DNA of 64,000 nt from Acinetobacter sp. ANC 3929 (lineage in GTDB: Bacteria; Pseudomonadota; Gammaproteobacteria; Pseudomonadales; Moraxellaceae): positions 140,433 through 204,432 of the forward strand of contig NZ_KB849994.1 in assembly GCF_000369405.1 (NCBI RefSeq). The letters run 5' to 3'. Both the position numbers and the translations under genes were made by a program. How positions within the stretch are numbered: the stretch's first letter is position 1; the number at the start of each line of letters is the position of its first letter. This document shows, piece by piece, positions 19,737-28,087 of this stretch. The notes beneath the pieces are model-generated. The model ran no database searches. It saw only the letters and a program-made list of their open reading frames with translations, and was not told the DNA's origin.

Positions 19737-21023
19737 TCAATACAGTTTAATTTTTGGACGGACACGACGTGTTAGGAAATCTTTCATGGTCAGCATACCG
19801 GCTTGGGTATAACCATGAATATTGGCTTGATGCAATCGGTATAACGATACATACATGGTTTTTGCAATAAAGCCTTGTACGCTAACATCGCCCAACAATT
19901 CTCCCACAGCTTGATTGTGGCTTAATGACACCAGTGACCCTTTCTCACTAAAGCTGAACATCGGTTGAGGAGAACCCGATAAACGTGCAGCCATTGCATC
20001 CACCAGAAATGTGGCTTGCTGACTAGCGACTTGTGCACGTGGACCTAGAGGCGGCTGACGTGCATCTAATTGACAGTTGGCACAATCACCAAAGGCAAAT
20101 ACATTTGGGTCAGAGTAGGTTTGTAGTGTTGCATACACCATTAAACGATTAATCTTGTCACGTTTAAAATCAGTGAAAGATTCTAGGACTTTCGGTGCTT
20201 TTACACCTGCCGCCCAAACCGTAATATCTGAGTGCAGCACATTGCCATTACTAAAATAGACATTAGATTCATCAACTTTTTGTACTTTATGTTGAGTCAG
20301 AATCTCAATACCCATTTTCTGGAGTTGTTTAGCACTATGTGCAGCTGTTTTTTCTGTCAGCGCAGGGAGGATGCGATCAGAGGCTTCAATGAGAGTGATT
20401 TTGACCTGCTTCGGATCAATTTTCTTTAAACCATAACGATAAAAGTTTTTCGTGGTTTCAATCAGTTCTGCCGCCAGCTCAACGCCTGTTGCACCTGCAC
20501 CAACAATACCAATATTTAAAGCCCGTTCGGTTGGCTGGTTTTGTGCCTCGATATAAAGATGGAACAAATCTTGTTGGAAGATGTCGGCCTGTTTGCGGCT
20601 ATCGAGGAAATGGCAATGTTCGCGCACACCTTCTGTGCCAAAGTCGTTTGATACTGAACCAACAGCCAGCACAAGTGTGTCGTAGCTGAGATTTTGGGTC
20701 AGTGGGGTATGTTCTTTAGAAAGCTGTGGAGGAGAAAGTATAATTTGTTTTTGATCTTTATTGACATCGATCAAGGTGCCAAGCACGAATTCAAAATGAT
20801 GTTTTTCTGCGTGAGCAAAATAATTGGTTTGTTCTTCGTGAGGATTGAGTGAGCCTGCAGCGATTTCATGCAGGAGAGGCTTCCATATGTGCGTGAGGTT
20901 TTGATCGACTAGGGTGATTCGGGCTTTCTTTCGTCTACCAAAACGTTCACCTAGTTGCGTCGCAAGTTCCAAACCACCTGCGCCACCACCCACAATCACG
21001 ATATGATGTAAGGTTTTGCTCAT
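19737..21023 (-). CDS. ndh: Type II NADH:quinone oxidoreductase (NDH-2)
   Basis: Membrane-associated, non-proton-pumping flavoprotein that feeds electrons from NADH to quinone. Seen: FAD dinucleotide fold VGGGAGGLEL at 11-20, second Rossmann motif GIVGAGATGVELAAE around 172-186 for NADH, and the FAD-binding FAFGDCAN motif late in the protein. A C-terminal amphipathic region with basic residues (TRRVRPKIKLY) probably binds the membrane. Length 428 is typical. It is separated from the upstream dacC gene by a hairpin. Confidence 0.92.
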   Translation of the reverse strand: MSKTLHHIVIVGGGAGGLELATQLGERFGRRKKARITLVDQNLTHIWKPLLHEIAAGSLNPHEEQTNYFAHAEKHHFEFVLGTLIDVNKDQKQIILSPPQLSKEHTPLTQNLSYDTLVLAVGSVSNDFGTEGVREHCHFLDSRKQADIFQQDLFHLYIEAQNQPTERALNIGIVGAGATGVELAAELIETTKNFYRYGLKKIDPKQVKITLIEASDRILPALTEKTAAHSAKQLQKMGIEILTQHKVQKVDESNVYFSNGNVLHSDITVWAAGVKAPKVLESFTDFKRDKINRLMVYATLQTYSDPNVFAFGDCANCQLDARQPPLGPRAQVASQQATFLVDAMAARLSGSPQPMFSFSEKGSLVSLSHNQAVGELLGDVSVQGFIAKTMYVSLYRLHQANIHGYTQAGMLTMKDFLTRRVRPKIKLY

Positions 21024-21045
21024 GATTAACCTAATTATTTTTGTG

Positions 21046-21076
21046 AAAGGATGGCAGGATTATGCCATCCTTTTTT
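21046..21076. terminator. Hairpin between dacC and ndh
   Basis: Eleven-base-pair stem AAAGGATGGCA / TGCCATCCTTT with loop GGATTA. The T run is stronger on the plus side, so termination of the minus-strand dacC transcript may be partial. Confidence 0.6.
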
Positions 21077-21118
21077 CGATCATGTATGGTTAATCTTGAT
21101 AAAAAAAGTAGGTTTTTT

Positions 21119-22438
21119 TTATCCTTGATTTAAAGGGTAAAGTTTTGGGTTTTTTGTGTCATTGGTGGAAAAGAATGAAAATAAGTTAGAAAACCAAATC
21201 ATAATTTTCTGGAAAATATTGGCTTCTTCAATGTGCACATCGTTTTCGATCTGCAAGCTACGAATCAATTGATTGTTTTGATAGATTGACACTGTTGCCA
21301 AGTTCATCACTTGGGTTAAAGGGGCAGTCAAATGCTGTTCATTGAGCTCAATATTGATACGTGTATTGGTGGTTTGCAGCGGCTCAACCGTGCTGACTTG
21401 TTGGTTTGCATCAATCAGATGAATACGTTGAGTCAGTAAGTCAAAAGTATTCAAATCAATCGGTGCAGTTTGACCATATAAGGAAGTGGTTACAATGGTT
21501 GGCTGCTGTGTTTCAACTTTAAACATTTTCAATGTCGATTTAACCACAGGAAGTTCTGCAATCAATCGTTGCTTAGGAATCACTTCTTCGTCGCGGGTAT
21601 AGGTATAAGCCAAGTTCATTAACTTATGCGCCACTTCAGCACGTTTTACCGCGCTTGGTGTACCTAACACCACCACAATTAAACGGCGTTTTTCAACATG
21701 CGGGTTAAACGTCGGACGCTCTGCTGTTAACGCAAGATTATAACCTGCTGCTTTGGTATAACCCGTTTTTAGACCATCCGCTGTTGGGTCCATTTTTAAT
21801 GCAAGGTTAGTGGCGTGATGGAAGCGTTGGTTATAGCTAAAACTTGGCATTTTTGAATAATACAAATATTCAGGTGTTTCTTTCACGATTGCTTTGGCAA
21901 GTAAGCTGAGATCTGCTGCGGTTGAGTAGTGATCTGTCATGGTGATACCAGCAGGGTTGCTGAAATGTGTATCTTTCATGCCAAGTGCTTGTGCTTCTTG
22001 GTTCATACGTGCAACGAACTGCGGCACACTGCCTGAGATTTTTTCAGCAAGGGTCACTGCTGCATCATTGGCAGACATGACGATCAGACCTGCTAACAGT
22101 TGATCAACAGAAATCTGCTCACCTGCTTTTAGGTACATTTGTGACTCATCCCACATCACTGTGCTGACCACAGGTGTTGCGGTCAATACGTCTGCTTTAT
22201 GCAATTTACCCGCTTCAATTTCTTTTAAAGCGATGTAAGCCACCATCATTTTGGTTAAAGAGGCTGGCGCGCGTTGAACATGACTGTTGTGCTCTGCAAT
22301 GATTTGTCCTGATTGGGCATCAATCACCGACCATGCTTGAGCTTCAACTGTTTCGGGTGCAATGTTGAGTAAATTTGCATGTGCAAGGTTTGCACAAACG
22401 AGACTAAACAACGTAAAGAGGGAGAGGAGAAATTTCAC
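21119..22438 (-). CDS. dacC: D-alanyl-D-alanine carboxypeptidase, PBP5/6 type
   Basis: Periplasmic serine DD-carboxypeptidase that trims the terminal D-Ala of peptidoglycan pentapeptides. The signal peptide ends near AHANLL. The three active-site motifs are present: Ser60-LTK, SAN at 122-124 and KTG at 224-226. A C-terminal beta domain follows, then an amphipathic segment rich in Phe/Trp (IMIWFSNLFSFFST) that anchors the enzyme to the outer face of the inner membrane. The 439-residue length is slightly longer than E. coli PBP5/6. The choice between dacA and dacC symbols is uncertain. Confidence 0.92.
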   Translation of the reverse strand: MKFLLSLFTLFSLVCANLAHANLLNIAPETVEAQAWSVIDAQSGQIIAEHNSHVQRAPASLTKMMVAYIALKEIEAGKLHKADVLTATPVVSTVMWDESQMYLKAGEQISVDQLLAGLIVMSANDAAVTLAEKISGSVPQFVARMNQEAQALGMKDTHFSNPAGITMTDHYSTAADLSLLAKAIVKETPEYLYYSKMPSFSYNQRFHHATNLALKMDPTADGLKTGYTKAAGYNLALTAERPTFNPHVEKRRLIVVVLGTPSAVKRAEVAHKLMNLAYTYTRDEEVIPKQRLIAELPVVKSTLKMFKVETQQPTIVTTSLYGQTAPIDLNTFDLLTQRIHLIDANQQVSTVEPLQTTNTRINIELNEQHLTAPLTQVMNLATVSIYQNNQLIRSLQIENDVHIEEANIFQKIMIWFSNLFSFFSTNDTKNPKLYPLNQG

Positions 22439-22608
22439 GTGAATACCTTGTATTGCCGATCCGATGGCCTAGAATGCGAGACAAGAATGCTATGACTTTT
22501 TTGTTGAAGAATCCAGCAACTTTTGCCGACAATTACGACATCTACGCATGACTTTGTAAAAAAATGCTAAGCTGTGTGAAATTGTTCCTATTTTCATGAT
22601 TAAAAATT

Positions 22609-24312
22609 ATGTTGCACTATCAAATTGAGTTCGACGATTATCGCCAGCACCTGATTCATGTCACACTTCGTTTTCTTGCAAATCCCAATCAAGAACTTTG
22701 GTTGCCTACTTGGATTCCTGGTAGTTATTTGATTCGAGAGTTCTCAAAGCATATCGAGTCGGTGAAAGCATCTGATGAAGCAGGGCGATTACTGACCATT
22801 AAAAAAACAGAAAAAAATCGTTGGCGTTTATTCAATACCGATCATGAACTGATTACGGTTGAATATGATGTGTATGCCTATGATTTGTCTGTACGCGGTG
22901 CCTATGTCGATCAGACACGTTTATATGTTAATCCTGCCTGTGTGTGTTTAGGGCTGATAGATCAAGAACAAGCTGCATGTGAACTTGAATTATTCCTACC
23001 TGATGAATTAAAACATTTCCAAATAGCTACAGGTTTGCCATCAAAAAGCTTAGTGAAGGGGCGTTTCACCTTAAAAGCAGAAAACTATGACCAACTGATT
23101 GATAGTCCATTTGAATTGGCAGATCAAAGTCGTTTTAGTTTTGAAGCCAGCGGTATTGCGCATGAGTTTGTGATTTCTGGCAAGCACACCACCAATTTAG
23201 CTCGTTTAGAGGCAGATATTAAAAAGATTTGCCAAACTGAAATCGACATGTTTGGTTCAGCGCCATTTCAGAACTATACCTTTATGACCATGGCAACTGG
23301 CAATAGTTATGGTGGTTTAGAGCACTGTAATAGCACCAGTTTAATTACACCGCGTGATGATTTACCGCAAGCCAATGAAGCAGAAGAGCCGTCTAAAGAC
23401 TATCAGCGTTTCTTGGGCCTATGCAGCCATGAATATTTTCACTCATGGTTAGTGAAATTTATTCGTCCTGAAAATTTCGCCAATTATGATTTGCATAAAG
23501 AAGCCTACACCAGCTTACTGTGGATTTTTGAAGGCTTTACGTCTTATTACGATGATTTGATTCTATTGCGTAGTGGCGTGATTTCACAGAAGTCTTATTT
23601 GGATCTCCTGAAAGCGCAAATTGATCGTTATCTGCAAAATCCAGGACGTTTGATTCAATCCGTTTCTGAGTCTAGTTTTGATGCATGGATTAAGTTCTAT
23701 CGTCAGGATGAAAACTCAAATAATGCGGGAACCAGTTACTATAACAAAGGCAGTTTGGTGGCACTGTGTCTAGACTTGGGCTTGCGCTTACGTGGTTCTA
23801 ATTTAGATGCCTTGATGCGTCGTTTGTATGAAAATACCCAAAATGGTATTCAGGTCAACGATCGGACTATTTTTGAATTATGTCATGAACTGACAGGTGA
23901 TAACTGGATTGAGCAAATCAATCATTTGATCAACACCACAGATGAGTTACCGCTGGATCAATTATTCCCTGAGTTCGGTTTAAGTTTTAGCAGCAAAGAT
24001 GACAAGGCGTTACCATTCGGTTTAAAAGTGGTTGATAAAGCTGAAGGTGTGGTGGTGCAACAGCTTCGTCGTGACAGTGCTGCCGCTCAAGCAGGTTTAT
24101 CGGCCAATGATGTGATTGTCGCGATTGATGGCATCAAAGCATCAGAAAAACTTTTAGTGAAGTATGCAAAGCAACAAGGCAAGTTTACGGTTTATGCATT
24201 CCGTCGCGATGAGTTCTTACAATTTGAACTGCAAGCAGGTGAGAACTCGCTTACAACAGTTGAACTCAAAGTTGAAGATCAAAAGAAACTCGATAGTTGG
24301 TTGAAGAAATAG
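22609..24312 (+). CDS. M61 family glycyl aminopeptidase with C-terminal PDZ domain
   Basis: Zinc metallopeptidase of 567 residues. Order: N-terminal beta domain, catalytic domain with GGLEH (235-239) and the zinc motif HEYFH (274-278) followed by a downstream Glu in FEGFTSYYDDL, then a PDZ domain from about 475 to 540 (GLSANDVIVAIDG). It matches the M61 layout. There is no signal peptide, so it is likely cytoplasmic. It ends at a bidirectional terminator shared with uraH. The physiological substrate is unknown. Confidence 0.9.
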   Translation: MLHYQIEFDDYRQHLIHVTLRFLANPNQELWLPTWIPGSYLIREFSKHIESVKASDEAGRLLTIKKTEKNRWRLFNTDHELITVEYDVYAYDLSVRGAYVDQTRLYVNPACVCLGLIDQEQAACELELFLPDELKHFQIATGLPSKSLVKGRFTLKAENYDQLIDSPFELADQSRFSFEASGIAHEFVISGKHTTNLARLEADIKKICQTEIDMFGSAPFQNYTFMTMATGNSYGGLEHCNSTSLITPRDDLPQANEAEEPSKDYQRFLGLCSHEYFHSWLVKFIRPENFANYDLHKEAYTSLLWIFEGFTSYYDDLILLRSGVISQKSYLDLLKAQIDRYLQNPGRLIQSVSESSFDAWIKFYRQDENSNNAGTSYYNKGSLVALCLDLGLRLRGSNLDALMRRLYENTQNGIQVNDRTIFELCHELTGDNWIEQINHLINTTDELPLDQLFPEFGLSFSSKDDKALPFGLKVVDKAEGVVVQQLRRDSAAAQAGLSANDVIVAIDGIKASEKLLVKYAKQQGKFTVYAFRRDEFLQFELQAGENSLTTVELKVEDQKKLDSWLKK

Positions 24313-24325
24313 TCAGAGATACGAT

Positions 24326-24356
24326 AAAAAAGACGCTCTATATGAGCGTCTTTTTT
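24326..24356. terminator. Bidirectional terminator between M61 peptidase and uraH
   Basis: AAAAAAGACGCTC pairs with GAGCGTCTTTTTT around TATAT. It serves two converging genes. Confidence 0.9.
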
Positions 24357-24357
24357 A

Positions 24358-24762
24358 TTAGCTACCTCGGTAGGTGGAATAACCATAGCGGCTGAGAAGT
24401 AGTGGAATATGGTAATGGGGGACGGTACCATCAACGGTGAAAATAACTGGAACCTCAGGGAAAAAACTCGGTTGCTTCTGAGCTTTAAACCAGTCGCCTG
24501 TTTTAAAGGTGACTTTATAAATACCTGCGGCGAGTTCTTGTTGTACTGGGTAAAGCGCAGTAATCCTGCCATTTTGATCTGTTTTGGCTTGATTGATTTC
24601 CACCCATTTATCTTTTTGCTGTGCTTCCAGAGTAACCATAACATCGGCAGCAGGTAAACCATTTTCCAAATTAAGCACATGAACGCTGAGTGGATTTGGA
24701 GAGGCTGCAAAAATTGTGCTGGTTGCGAATAGTGCTGTTGCAGCACATAAAAATTTAGACAT
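24358..24762 (-). CDS. uraH: Periplasmic 5-hydroxyisourate hydrolase (transthyretin-like)
   Basis: Hydrolyses 5-hydroxyisourate, the unstable product of urate oxidation. Start at 24762 (134 residues) is backed by TTTGGAG upstream; a longer frame from 24831 lacks support. Residues 1-20 form a signal peptide (cleavage after FAAS region), so the enzyme is exported. Active-site elements are visible: LSVHVLNLENG, a central Arg, PHYHIPLLLS, and the invariant C-terminal YRGS. No other urate catabolism gene is nearby. In E. coli the periplasmic homologue hiuH (yedX) is next to and controlled by the HprRS (YedWV) two-component system; here a two-component pair lies one gene away on the other strand. 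Confidence 0.92.
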   Translation of the reverse strand: MSKFLCAATALFATSTIFAASPNPLSVHVLNLENGLPAADVMVTLEAQQKDKWVEINQAKTDQNGRITALYPVQQELAAGIYKVTFKTGDWFKAQKQPSFFPEVPVIFTVDGTVPHYHIPLLLSRYGYSTYRGS

Positions 24763-24872
24763 TGTATGACTCCAAAGAAATTTTTCTAAAATCGTAGAGT
24801 GGCTTTCTCTATTAGATTTTTGATGCCACATCTAATGGCTAAGTTTATCGATCAATGTTTTTTAATTCTTTT

Positions 24873-25571
24873 TTAGAATGAATATCTTGCACCTAAATAA
24901 AACTCACTTGAGTATAGGTGTGCTTTCATTTGTTCATCTTGTAAACCACGTGCATTGGCAAAGTTGTTTAACCCGCTATCAGCCTTACCTAAGTCAACAT
25001 AGCGATAACCCATATCAAGATTTAAGTTTTTAATGGCTTTGTAAGTTGCACCTGCACCTAAGCTATAGACCAATTGTGTTTCAGTATTGGAAAGGTATTG
25101 GCGAGATGCATTACCTTGCCAGCCTGAAGATTTAGTGCGGGCAATACCTAAGCCGACATTGCCATACACCGCTACGTTGTTGATGACTTCAAAATCCCGA
25201 TAAGCATTCAACATTAAACGTTGTGTATCGACTTTGTGATGGTTGAGGCTGGTTGGAAAGTTGGTTGAACCACTGGTAAATTCAGCGTTATTTTTAAAGG
25301 TATACTCACCTTCAGTACGCCAGCCATTGCCAAAATCATAGCCAAAACCTAATGAAGCGTTGGTTTGATCTTTTTTATCTTGACCTGTGACAAATTGGCC
25401 AATACCAGGGCGTAAGCTGGTTTCCATATTGTCGGCTTTGAGTTGAGCAGCAGCAACTTTTGCAGAGAGATAATAACCTGCATTATTTGTGTCCTGAGCA
25501 TAGCTCAGTGATACAGCAGTCAGTAAAACAGAAGAAACAGCAAAACGGCTCAGTAGCTTGTCCATATTCAA
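24873..25571 (-). CDS. Outer-membrane beta-barrel protein (OmpA-N/opacity-porin-like)
   Basis: Protein of 232 residues with a signal peptide (cleavage after SLSYA) and a barrel of alternating strands ending in YLGARYSF with C-terminal Phe, the usual outer-membrane sorting signal. Blocks such as ASLGFGYDFGNGWRTEGEYTF and VYGNVGLGIARTKSSG resemble eight-stranded opacity/OmpA-N barrels. It lies between uraH and the two-component system, on the uraH strand, and faces the ATTAC-N6-GTAAT repeat. Its function is not predictable beyond surface or permeability roles. Confidence 0.8.
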   Translation of the reverse strand: MNMDKLLSRFAVSSVLLTAVSLSYAQDTNNAGYYLSAKVAAAQLKADNMETSLRPGIGQFVTGQDKKDQTNASLGFGYDFGNGWRTEGEYTFKNNAEFTSGSTNFPTSLNHHKVDTQRLMLNAYRDFEVINNVAVYGNVGLGIARTKSSGWQGNASRQYLSNTETQLVYSLGAGATYKAIKNLNLDMGYRYVDLGKADSGLNNFANARGLQDEQMKAHLYSSEFYLGARYSF

Positions 25572-25665
25572 TTTTCCAAAATCAATAGCGGAATGTTGGG
25601 CGATAAAAATCTTTATTTGCTTAAGACATGGTAGGAAGAAAAAAATCTTGGCGTGATGACAATTG

Positions 25666-25683
25666 GATTACCGATTTGTAATC
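25666..25683. promoter_or_regulatory. Inverted repeat ATTAC-N6-GTAAT, candidate HprR/CusR-type operator
   Basis: GATTAC and GTAATC flank CGATTT, a perfect 6+6 inverted repeat, 33 bases before the response regulator start and in the divergent region with the barrel gene. The HprR box reported for E. coli hiuH has the same ATTAC-N6-GTAAT core. The site fits self-regulation and control of the divergent genes, but binding is inferred. Confidence 0.6.
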
Positions 25684-25715
25684 TTGACGATGAATAAATC
25701 AGGTTAAGATATGGG

Positions 25716-26399
25716 ATGCATATTTTAATTGTCGAAGATGAATCTAAAATCGCGCAGTTCTTAGCGAAAGGATTAAATGAATCTGGTTATACCTGTGCCA
25801 TTGCAAAAGATGGCATAGAGGCTTTGTCACGTTTGCAGCGGGAAGCCTTTGATTTGTTGATTTTGGATGTGATGTTGCCACAATTGGACGGTTGGCAAGT
25901 TTTGCAAACGCTACGTACTTTTTCGAAAATGCCGGTTTTAGTACTGACTGCAAAAGATCATGTTTTGGATCGGGTAAAGGGTTTGGAACTTGGCGCAGAT
26001 GATTATTTAATTAAACCTTTTTCTTATGTCGAATTATTGGCAAGGATTAAAAGTCTGTGACGCCGTGTACCGAATGTAGAACAAGAAACTTATCAAATCT
26101 CGAATTTAACCTTAAACCGACTCAGTCGGGAAGTACATCGCGCCGATACCAAGATTGATCTGACTGCCAAAGAGTTTGTGTTGTTACAATTATTGATTCA
26201 ACACCGTGGTGAAGTGCTAACAAGAACGCAAATTGCTTCAATGGTTTGGAATATCAATTTTGATACGGATACTAATGTGGTGGATGTTGCGATACGCCGA
26301 TTAAGGGCAAAGATTGATGATCATTTCGTTCCCAAGTTAATTTATACAGTCAGGGGGATGGGTTATAAGGTTGATTTAAAAGATGGCAATGATGCATAG
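25716..26399 (+). pseudogene. OmpR/HprR-type response regulator interrupted by in-frame TGA
   Basis: The frame encodes a complete OmpR-family regulator apart from one stop. Receiver domain residues 1-114 include the acidic pocket EDE (7-9), phospho-acceptor Asp51 in LILDVMLP and Lys in YLIKPF. At 26058-26060 a TGA stands where relatives have Leu or Arg (ARIKSL-stop-RRVPN). The same frame then continues without shift through the winged-helix domain ([49 protein letters not shown]). A single substitution explains the break (from TTA or CGA). As read, the product is a receiver domain only and cannot bind DNA. An ATG-started C-terminal fragment is possible but has no clear ribosome site. Confidence 0.88.
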
Positions 26400-27759
26400 A
26401 CTGTCATTGGCTTCCCGCCTAAGTTTTGCTTTTAGCCTCATTTCCTGCGTGGTTTTTAGCAGTATCGGTGGTTTGTCTTATCAGAATTTTCGCGAAATGG
26501 TTTATAGCCAGCAAGATAAAGCCTTGGCTGCTCGGATTAAACGAATGGAAGTTTTTCTGACCGATGCACATACTATTCAGATTTTAGGGAAATACCCAAA
26601 GCTTTATGAAAATATGGTGGGACATGAAGACAGTATTTTTATTGTCAAAGAGTCAACACAAGATCTCATCACGATTAATCCATTACAAATCAAAATTCCT
26701 GAGCTAAATTATTCAAATAAAATTCAATATCGTAATAATACTATTGAGCATCCGACCACACGCTTCGCATTCCAATCCATTTCATATGATCATAAGCAAT
26801 ATCAATTGATTGCAGGGCAACAATGGAATGGAGCGAATCAAATACTGAGCCAATATTTTTGGAAAGTCTTGTTTTATAGTGGTCTGGGTATTTTGTTGTC
26901 TAGTCTTCTAGGATTTATGGTGGGGCATTATTTATTCCGTTCCATGCGCACTTTGATTGCAGAGACCAGTAAAATCAATGTGCAAAAGCTGAATCATCGT
27001 ATTGAAATTGAATCCAGCAATATTGAGGTTCAGCAGTTGAGCCATGCAATGAATGAAATGCTCGATAAAATTCAACAGGATTATCAAAAACTGGCACAGT
27101 TTTCAGAAGATATCGCACATGAATTGAGAATACCACTCAATAATTTAATGGGACAAACGCAGATTTTACTGTCACAACCGCGTAAGACAGAAGAACTCGA
27201 AAATTTACTCTATTCGCATTTGGAAGAGTATGAGCGGCTCACCAAAATGATTGAAAGCATGCTGTTTATTGCACGTTCTGAACATGCTGAGCAGGGGCTT
27301 GAGAAAAAGCCAGTCAATGTCAAACAGCTGATGAAAAATATTATCGACTATTTTGATTGTTTGGTTGAAGAGCATCAGATGACGCTCAAACTTGATGTGG
27401 TTGATGATCTGAATATCATGGCGAATGAAGCATTAATCCAACGTGCGATTGCGAATTTAATCAGTAATGCCATTTTGCATGGTCAAACAGGTGGCGTGAT
27501 TAGAGTAGATGCTGGTCAACGTGATTTAAATTGTGTCATGACGTTTGTGACTGAAGGTGTTTTTATAGATGAAAAGCATTTGCCTTATTTATTTGACCGG
27601 TTTTATCAGGTCGATGAAAGTCGACATCAAAAAGCGCAAACAGGTGGTCTGGGTTTAGCTATTGTGAGCTCAATTATGCAGTTACATGCAGGTGTCGCTG
27701 AGGTTGAAAATCGAACTGACGGTGTGGCGTTTAGTTTGATCTTACCACTAAAGAATTAA
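26383..27759 (+). CDS. Heavy-metal/redox-type sensor histidine kinase (CusS/HprS-like)
   Basis: Inner-membrane sensor of 458 residues overlapping the regulator gene by 17 bases; starts at 26389 or 26392 are equally possible. Two membrane helices (about 13-35 and 160-185) bracket a periplasmic sensor region. HAMP is near 186-238, the H-box [15 protein letters not shown] carries His246, and the N-box is [10 protein letters not shown] (Asn362). The G2 motif GGLGLAI is at 421-427. The G1 region reads [23 protein letters not shown], where related kinases have an SNPGP-like sequence. The stimulus is unknown; position next to uraH suggests an oxidative (HprS-like) rather than copper signal. Confidence 0.85.
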   Translation: MAMMHRLSLASRLSFAFSLISCVVFSSIGGLSYQNFREMVYSQQDKALAARIKRMEVFLTDAHTIQILGKYPKLYENMVGHEDSIFIVKESTQDLITINPLQIKIPELNYSNKIQYRNNTIEHPTTRFAFQSISYDHKQYQLIAGQQWNGANQILSQYFWKVLFYSGLGILLSSLLGFMVGHYLFRSMRTLIAETSKINVQKLNHRIEIESSNIEVQQLSHAMNEMLDKIQQDYQKLAQFSEDIAHELRIPLNNLMGQTQILLSQPRKTEELENLLYSHLEEYERLTKMIESMLFIARSEHAEQGLEKKPVNVKQLMKNIIDYFDCLVEEHQMTLKLDVVDDLNIMANEALIQRAIANLISNAILHGQTGGVIRVDAGQRDLNCVMTFVTEGVFIDEKHLPYLFDRFYQVDESRHQKAQTGGLGLAIVSSIMQLHAGVAEVENRTDGVAFSLILPLKN

Positions 27760-28087
27760 CGTAATTTTCATCAAGCTCTGTCAAAATAGGACTAGATATT
27801 TAGCAATTTGTGTATTTGTTTGCTAAATGATCAATTCAGTGCATTCATTTAAAGTTGACAGTGGTTTGTATTTGAAAAGACATAACTTGGCCTCATATAT
27901 ACATACCAGATTGCTACTATTATATCATTTTGTAGTATTTTTTATCGAAATGTCGTTATCACAGGATATTGCGTTGACTAGCATGTGATGAACGCTGATA
28001 CTCTCAAGTTTGTTCAAGCAAATCGGTTCTAGGAGCTGGGCCACAAGCGCAGTTTTCCATAACTCAATCCAACACAAGGGGCTATAT
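27760..28087. other. Intergenic region upstream of icd2, no gene seen
   Basis: This 328-base gap holds no credible coding sequence. An eight-base-pair inverted repeat (TTTAGCAA at 27799 and TTGCTAAA at 27820) lies near its start, and a TTGACA at about 27854 may be a promoter -35 element for icd2. The ribosome site AAGGGG lies just before the icd2 ATG. Confidence 0.4.

Noticed and set aside
26178..26399. Stand-alone DNA-binding protein from the regulator C-terminus
   Set aside because: It is the same frame as the upstream receiver domain with only a TGA between. The ATG at 26178 lies within the winged helix, so a complete domain would not be made.
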